15,416 nucleotides of DNA from an uncultured Oscillibacter sp. (GTDB taxonomy: Bacteria; Bacillota; Clostridia; Oscillospirales; Oscillospiraceae), in NCBI GenBank assembly GCA_910586735.1, contig CAJUJW010000057.1, positions 1 to 15,416 of the forward strand, in the 5' to 3' direction. Shown here piece by piece: positions 12,418 through 15,416 of this stretch. The notes beneath the pieces were generated by a model. The model had not been told where the DNA came from, searched no databases, and saw only the letters and a list, made by a program, of their open reading frames with translations. The number at the start of each line of letters is the position of its first letter. Within the stretch, counting starts at the first letter, position 1. The translations under genes were made by a program, and so were the position numbers.

Positions 12418-13203
12418 ATGGAGACCATTACGAGCAAGTCGAACCCCCTCTGCGTCCACCTGCGGAAGCTGGCCTCCTCCCGTTCCTACCGTGAGGAAAC
12501 GGGAGAATTTTTGTGCGACAGCCCCAAGCTTCTGGAGGAGGCCGAGCTCTGGGCCGCCCAGGTCATGGCGGTGCTGTACACCGAGGGGGCGGCCCTGCCC
12601 TGGGACCCGGAGGGAATGAGGTTTCCCCGGGTGGCGAAGGCCAGCGAGGCCGTCATGCGGTCCGTCAGCCCCATGGAGACCCCCCAGGGGGTGGTGTTCT
12701 CCTGCCGCTCCCCTCGGTACGACCCGCCGGAGCGCCTGGAGCCCGATACCCTGGGGCGGATGCGCTATCTGGTGCTGGACGGCGTCCAGGACCCGGGCAA
12801 CGTGGGGACCATCCTGCGGACGGCGGACGCCTTCGGGGCCACCGTCATCCTGCTGCCCGGCTGCGCGGACCTGAACAACCCCAAGACCCTCCGGGCCGGC
12901 ATGGGGGTTCACTTCCGGTCCGTCATCTACCGCTGCACCCTGGAGGAACTGACGGCGCGTTTGCGGGCGGCGGACCTGCCCCTCTACGGCGCGGCCTTGC
13001 GGGAGGACACGGCGGACGTGCGGGAGATGGACCTGCGCCGCTGCGCCATGGCCGTGGGCAGCGAGGGCCGGGGCCTCTCGGCGGCGGTGCTGGCGGAGTG
13101 TGACCGGACCATCCGCATCCCCATGGACAGGACCTGCGAGTCCCTGAACGCGGCCTCGGCGGCCTCGGTGCTGCTTTGGGAGGCCGCCAGGGGGGACCTG
13201 TGA
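12418..13203 (+). CDS. TrmH/SpoU-family RNA 2'-O-ribose methyltransferase
   Basis: A 261-residue SPOUT-class methyltransferase that adds a methyl group from S-adenosylmethionine to a ribose in rRNA or tRNA. All three family motifs are visible: motif 1 VLDGVQDPGNVGTILRTADA (119-138, with N128 and R134), motif 2 AVGSEGRGLS (212-221, with E216) and motif 3 IRIPMDRTCESLNAASAAS (232-250, the cofactor-binding knot). Residues 1-95 form the small N-terminal RNA-binding domain typical of RlmB/TsnR-like members (SKSNP, RKLASSRSYREETGEFL). The target nucleotide cannot be told from sequence. ATG 12418 is preferred because GAAGGGAG lies just upstream and the domain begins directly; an in-frame extension to 12307 falls in the hairpin-rich leader. 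It has its own promoter; dprA follows 77 bases downstream behind another. Confidence 0.9.
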   Translation: METITSKSNPLCVHLRKLASSRSYREETGEFLCDSPKLLEEAELWAAQVMAVLYTEGAALPWDPEGMRFPRVAKASEAVMRSVSPMETPQGVVFSCRSPRYDPPERLEPDTLGRMRYLVLDGVQDPGNVGTILRTADAFGATVILLPGCADLNNPKTLRAGMGVHFRSVIYRCTLEELTARLRAADLPLYGAALREDTADVREMDLRRCAMAVGSEGRGLSAAVLAECDRTIRIPMDRTCESLNAASAASVLLWEAARGDL

Positions 13204-13221
13204 AAGTTCAGAAAATAGTTC

Positions 13222-13250
13222 TTGCATTTCCACTGTATTTATAATAGTAT
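13222..13250 (+). promoter_or_regulatory. Probable promoter of dprA-topA
   Basis: This lies in a short A+T-rich gap. TTGCAT (13222-13227), a 17-base spacer and TAGTAT (13245-13250) form one option. A perfect TATAAT (13240-13245) overlaps, but its partner would be TTCTTG (13219-13224) at only 15 bases. One of the two is likely active. Transcription would enter dprA and continue to topA. Confidence 0.6.
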
Positions 13251-13280
13251 AAAGGACCCTGGAAAGAGGAGGGACGGGAC

Positions 13281-14492
13281 ATGCTGAAATATTGGATCTG
13301 GCTGACCGGGCTGCCGGGGCTGAGAGGCCCGTCGAAGCTGGCCCTCCTGCGGCACTTCGGCTCTCCAGAGGACATCTTTTTCGCCGACCGGGAGGAGTTG
13401 CTCCTGGCGGAGGATGTGCCCCGGGAACAGGCTGAGCTGGCCCTGAACCGGGACCTCTCCGCCGCAGACCGGATTCTGGCGGACTGCCAGCGGCTGGGCC
13501 AGCGGATTCTGACCCTCCAGGACGCGGAGTATCCCCAGCGGCTGCGGAACATCTTCGACCCGCCTCTGGTGCTCTACGTCCGGGGCCGCATGCCCGCCGT
13601 GGACGAGGAGGCGGCGGTGGCCGTGGTGGGCACCCGGACCTGTACGCCCTACGGCGTGGCCAGCGCCGGTCGGCTGGGCCGGGAGCTGGCGGCCTCCGGC
13701 GCGGTGGTGGTGACGGGCCTGGCCAAGGGCGTGGATTCCGCCGCCGCCAGGGGCGCCCTCCGGGCGGGGGGCAGGGTTATCGGCGTGACGGGCAACGGCC
13801 TGGATGTCTATTACCCCTGGGAGAGCAGGGATTTGTATGAGGACGTGGCCGCCGCCGGGGCACTGCTGTCGGAGTACCCGCCGGGCACAGAGCCGGAGGG
13901 ACACCACTTCCCCGTCAGAAACCGGATCATGTCCGGTCTCAGTGTGGCCGCCCTGGTGGTGGAGGCCCCGGAGCGCAGCGGCGCGCTGATCACCGCCCGG
14001 CTGGCCCTGGAGCAGGGCCGGGAGGTCTACGCCGTTCCAGGCCCCATCGACGCCCCCGCCAGCGTGGGCTGCAACCGCCTCATCCGGGACGGCGCGGGCC
14101 TGGCGGCGGAGGGCTGGGACATCCTCCGGGACTTTCAGGAGCGCTTCCCGGAGAAGCTCCGCCCAGCCGGGGACATCCCGGCCTGGACGCCCCTGCCCAC
14201 CCGGCGGCAGGTCGCGCCGGAGACCCGGCGGAGCGCCGAGGCTCAGGCCGAATCTCAGCCGGAGGAGCCCAGGAGCGCCCTGCGGGCGGTAAGCCCGGAG
14301 AACCTGACTGACGACCAGAAGACCCTTTTGCGGCTTCTGGAGCCGGAGACCCCCATGCAGGTGGACGACCTGATCAGCGCGGCGGGCCTTCCCGCCCGGC
14401 GGGTCTCGTCGGCCCTGACCATGCTGGAGATCGACGGCTGCGTACAGCAGCTCAGCGGCAAGCGGTACACCCGTACCGTGACTCTGGAATAA
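13281..14492 (+). CDS. dprA: DNA-processing protein DprA (Smf)
   Basis: A 403-residue cytosolic protein that binds incoming single-stranded DNA and loads RecA during natural transformation; it is also kept in species not known to be competent. The N-terminal helical SAM-like region covers about 1-60. The Rossmann-type core has VAVVGTRTCTPYG (113-125), VVTGLAKGVDSAAARGAL (143-160), HHFPVRNRIMSGLS (208-221) and SGALITARLALEQGREVYAV (233-252), all characteristic. After a Pro/Glu-rich linker (about 300-335), residues 340-400 form the winged-helix domain (MQVDDLISAAGLPARRVSSALTMLE, quoted in part: SAAGLPARRVSSALTMLE). GAGGAGGGA (13265-13273) precedes ATG 13281. topA follows after 49 bases, the usual Firmicute arrangement. 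Confidence 0.95.
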   Translation: MLKYWIWLTGLPGLRGPSKLALLRHFGSPEDIFFADREELLLAEDVPREQAELALNRDLSAADRILADCQRLGQRILTLQDAEYPQRLRNIFDPPLVLYVRGRMPAVDEEAAVAVVGTRTCTPYGVASAGRLGRELAASGAVVVTGLAKGVDSAAARGALRAGGRVIGVTGNGLDVYYPWESRDLYEDVAAAGALLSEYPPGTEPEGHHFPVRNRIMSGLSVAALVVEAPERSGALITARLALEQGREVYAVPGPIDAPASVGCNRLIRDGAGLAAEGWDILRDFQERFPEKLRPAGDIPAWTPLPTRRQVAPETRRSAEAQAESQPEEPRSALRAVSPENLTDDQKTLLRLLEPETPMQVDDLISAAGLPARRVSSALTMLEIDGCVQQLSGKRYTRTVTLE

Positions 14493-14509
14493 AGCGGATT
14501 TCATCCCCC

Positions 14510-14525
14510 TCCCGCAAAGGCGGGA
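14510..14525 (+). repeat. Small hairpin between dprA and topA
   Basis: TCCCGC (14510-14515) and GCGGGA (14520-14525) form a 6-bp stem with an AAAG loop. It is followed by AAACAA, not by T, so it is not a rightward terminator. It sits a few bases before the topA ribosome site (GGAGG, 14532-14536) and may influence translation or processing. dprA and topA are therefore probably co-transcribed. Confidence 0.45.
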
Positions 14526-14541
14526 AACAACGGAGGTAGTT

Positions 14542-15416
14542 ATGTCAAAGCAGTATTTGGTCATCGTGGAATCCCCGGCGAAGGCCAAGACCATCGGAAA
14601 GTATCTGGGGAAGGAGTACACCGTCAAGGCATGTATGGGCCATCTGCGGGACCTGCCCAAGAGCAAGCTGGGCGTGGACCCGGAACAGGATTTTGAACCG
14701 GTCTATCAGCCCATCAAGGGCAAGGAAGATATCATCAAGGACCTGAAAAAGTCCGCCAAGGCGGCGGACACCGTGTTCCTGGCAACCGACCCGGACCGGG
14801 AGGGCGAGGCCATCTCCTGGCACCTGAAGCACCTTCTGGACCTGCCGGACGAGAAGACCCGGCGGGTGACCTTCAACGAAATCACAAAAAAAGTGGTGCA
14901 GGAGAGCATCCGCTCCCCCCGGGCCATCGACCAGAACCTGGTGGACGCCCAGCAGGCCCGGCGCATCCTGGACCGGCTGGTGGGCTATGAGCTGAGCCCA
15001 CTCCTCTGGAAGAAGGTCCGCCGGGGCCTCTCCGCCGGGCGGGTTCAGTCCGTGGCCACCCGGATGGTGGACGACCGGGAGCGGGAGATCGAGGCTTTCC
15101 AGCCGGAGGAATACTGGACCCTGGACGCCAACCTCCTGGGGCGGAACAAGCCCTTTGCCGCCCGCTATCACGGGGCGGACGGGAAGAAGACGGACCTGAA
15201 ATCCCAGGCGGAGGTGGACGCCGTGGTCCGGGAGACGGAGAACGCCGCTTTCTCGGTGAAGAGCGTGAAGCGCACCGACAAGCAGCGCAGTCCCTCGCCC
15301 CCCTTCACCACCTCCACCATGCAGCAGGAGGCCTCCCGGAAGCTGAGCATGACCCCCCGGCGGACCATGGCCATCGCCCAGCAGCTCTACGAGGGCGTGG
15401 ACATCGCCGGGGAGGG
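14542..15416 (+). CDS. topA: DNA topoisomerase I, 5' part only (cut by window edge)
   Basis: A type IA topoisomerase, which relaxes negative supercoils by a single-strand passage mechanism. About 291 residues are visible. The Toprim domain is complete: YLVIVESPAKAKTI (5-18, with E10) and FLATDPDREGEAISWHL (79-95, with the metal-binding D83, D85 and E87). Then follow NEITKKVVQESI, VDAQQARRILDRLVGYELS and the SAGRVQSVATRMV segment, all diagnostic of bacterial TopA. The window ends at QQLYEGVDIAGE, just before the expected GLITYMRTDS-type motif, so the catalytic tyrosine is not visible. ATG 14542 lies behind CGGAGG with a five-base gap. It is downstream of dprA with no terminator between. Confidence 0.96.
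   Translation, partial: MSKQYLVIVESPAKAKTIGKYLGKEYTVKACMGHLRDLPKSKLGVDPEQDFEPVYQPIKGKEDIIKDLKKSAKAADTVFLATDPDREGEAISWHLKHLLDLPDEKTRRVTFNEITKKVVQESIRSPRAIDQNLVDAQQARRILDRLVGYELSPLLWKKVRRGLSAGRVQSVATRMVDDREREIEAFQPEEYWTLDANLLGRNKPFAARYHGADGKKTDLKSQAEVDAVVRETENAAFSVKSVKRTDKQRSPSPPFTTSTMQQEASRKLSMTPRRTMAIAQQLYEGVDIAGE

Noticed and set aside
1..15416. CRISPR arrays, tRNA/rRNA genes, phage or insertion elements, defence islands
   Set aside because: No regularly spaced repeats, no cloverleaf or rRNA-like segments, and no transposase, integrase or nuclease-type genes were found on either strand.

Overview
The window looks like chromosomal DNA from a G+C-rich anaerobic Clostridia-type Firmicute, plausibly of the Oscillospirales. 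The evidence is strong AGGAGG-type ribosome binding sites, a class III (oxygen-sensitive) ribonucleotide reductase, an Rnf complex in the Firmicute order rnfCDGEAB, a SpoVB-like flippase and a dprA-topA pair. The genus call is an inference from style and gene content. I see no tRNA, rRNA, CRISPR array, insertion sequence or phage gene.

Left part (1-5964, all minus strand). From right to left in transcription order: a SpoVB/MATE-like lipid flippase; a small single-membrane-segment orphan protein in conspicuously A+T-rich DNA with its own promoter and terminator; a short KdpD-like sensor kinase overlapping a KdpE-like response regulator by four bases, driven by a near-consensus promoter; a structured terminator region; and nrdD, cut by the left window edge. 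The nrdD promoter carries a good match to the NrdR operator between its -35 and -10 boxes.

The strands diverge at 5965-6085. This spacer holds a clear promoter for the rightward gene and two inverted repeats that could be operators.

Right part (6086-15416, all plus strand). A stand-alone Asp/Glu-racemase-family gene ends in a hairpin terminator. Next is a 325-base spacer with a strong promoter and a G+C-rich leader in which several hairpins compete. Then comes the complete six-gene rnfCDGEAB operon, with ATGA overlaps or short gaps and a perfect 10-bp terminator. The Rnf complex couples electron transfer between reduced ferredoxin and NAD+ to ion pumping across the membrane. After it, a TTGACA promoter and a heavily structured leader precede a TrmH/SpoU-family RNA 2'-O-methyltransferase. 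A further promoter precedes dprA (DNA processing, transformation), which is followed closely by topA (topoisomerase I). topA is cut by the right edge just before its catalytic tyrosine.

Most of this is conserved housekeeping and energy metabolism. I did not find a convincing new multi-gene system. The observations most worth a second look are regulatory or structural: the two leaders with mutually exclusive hairpins (upstream of rnfC and of the methyltransferase), a near-identical Ala/Lys-rich tail shared by RnfC and RnfB, the low-G+C orphan gene, and the NrdR-type operator of nrdD.
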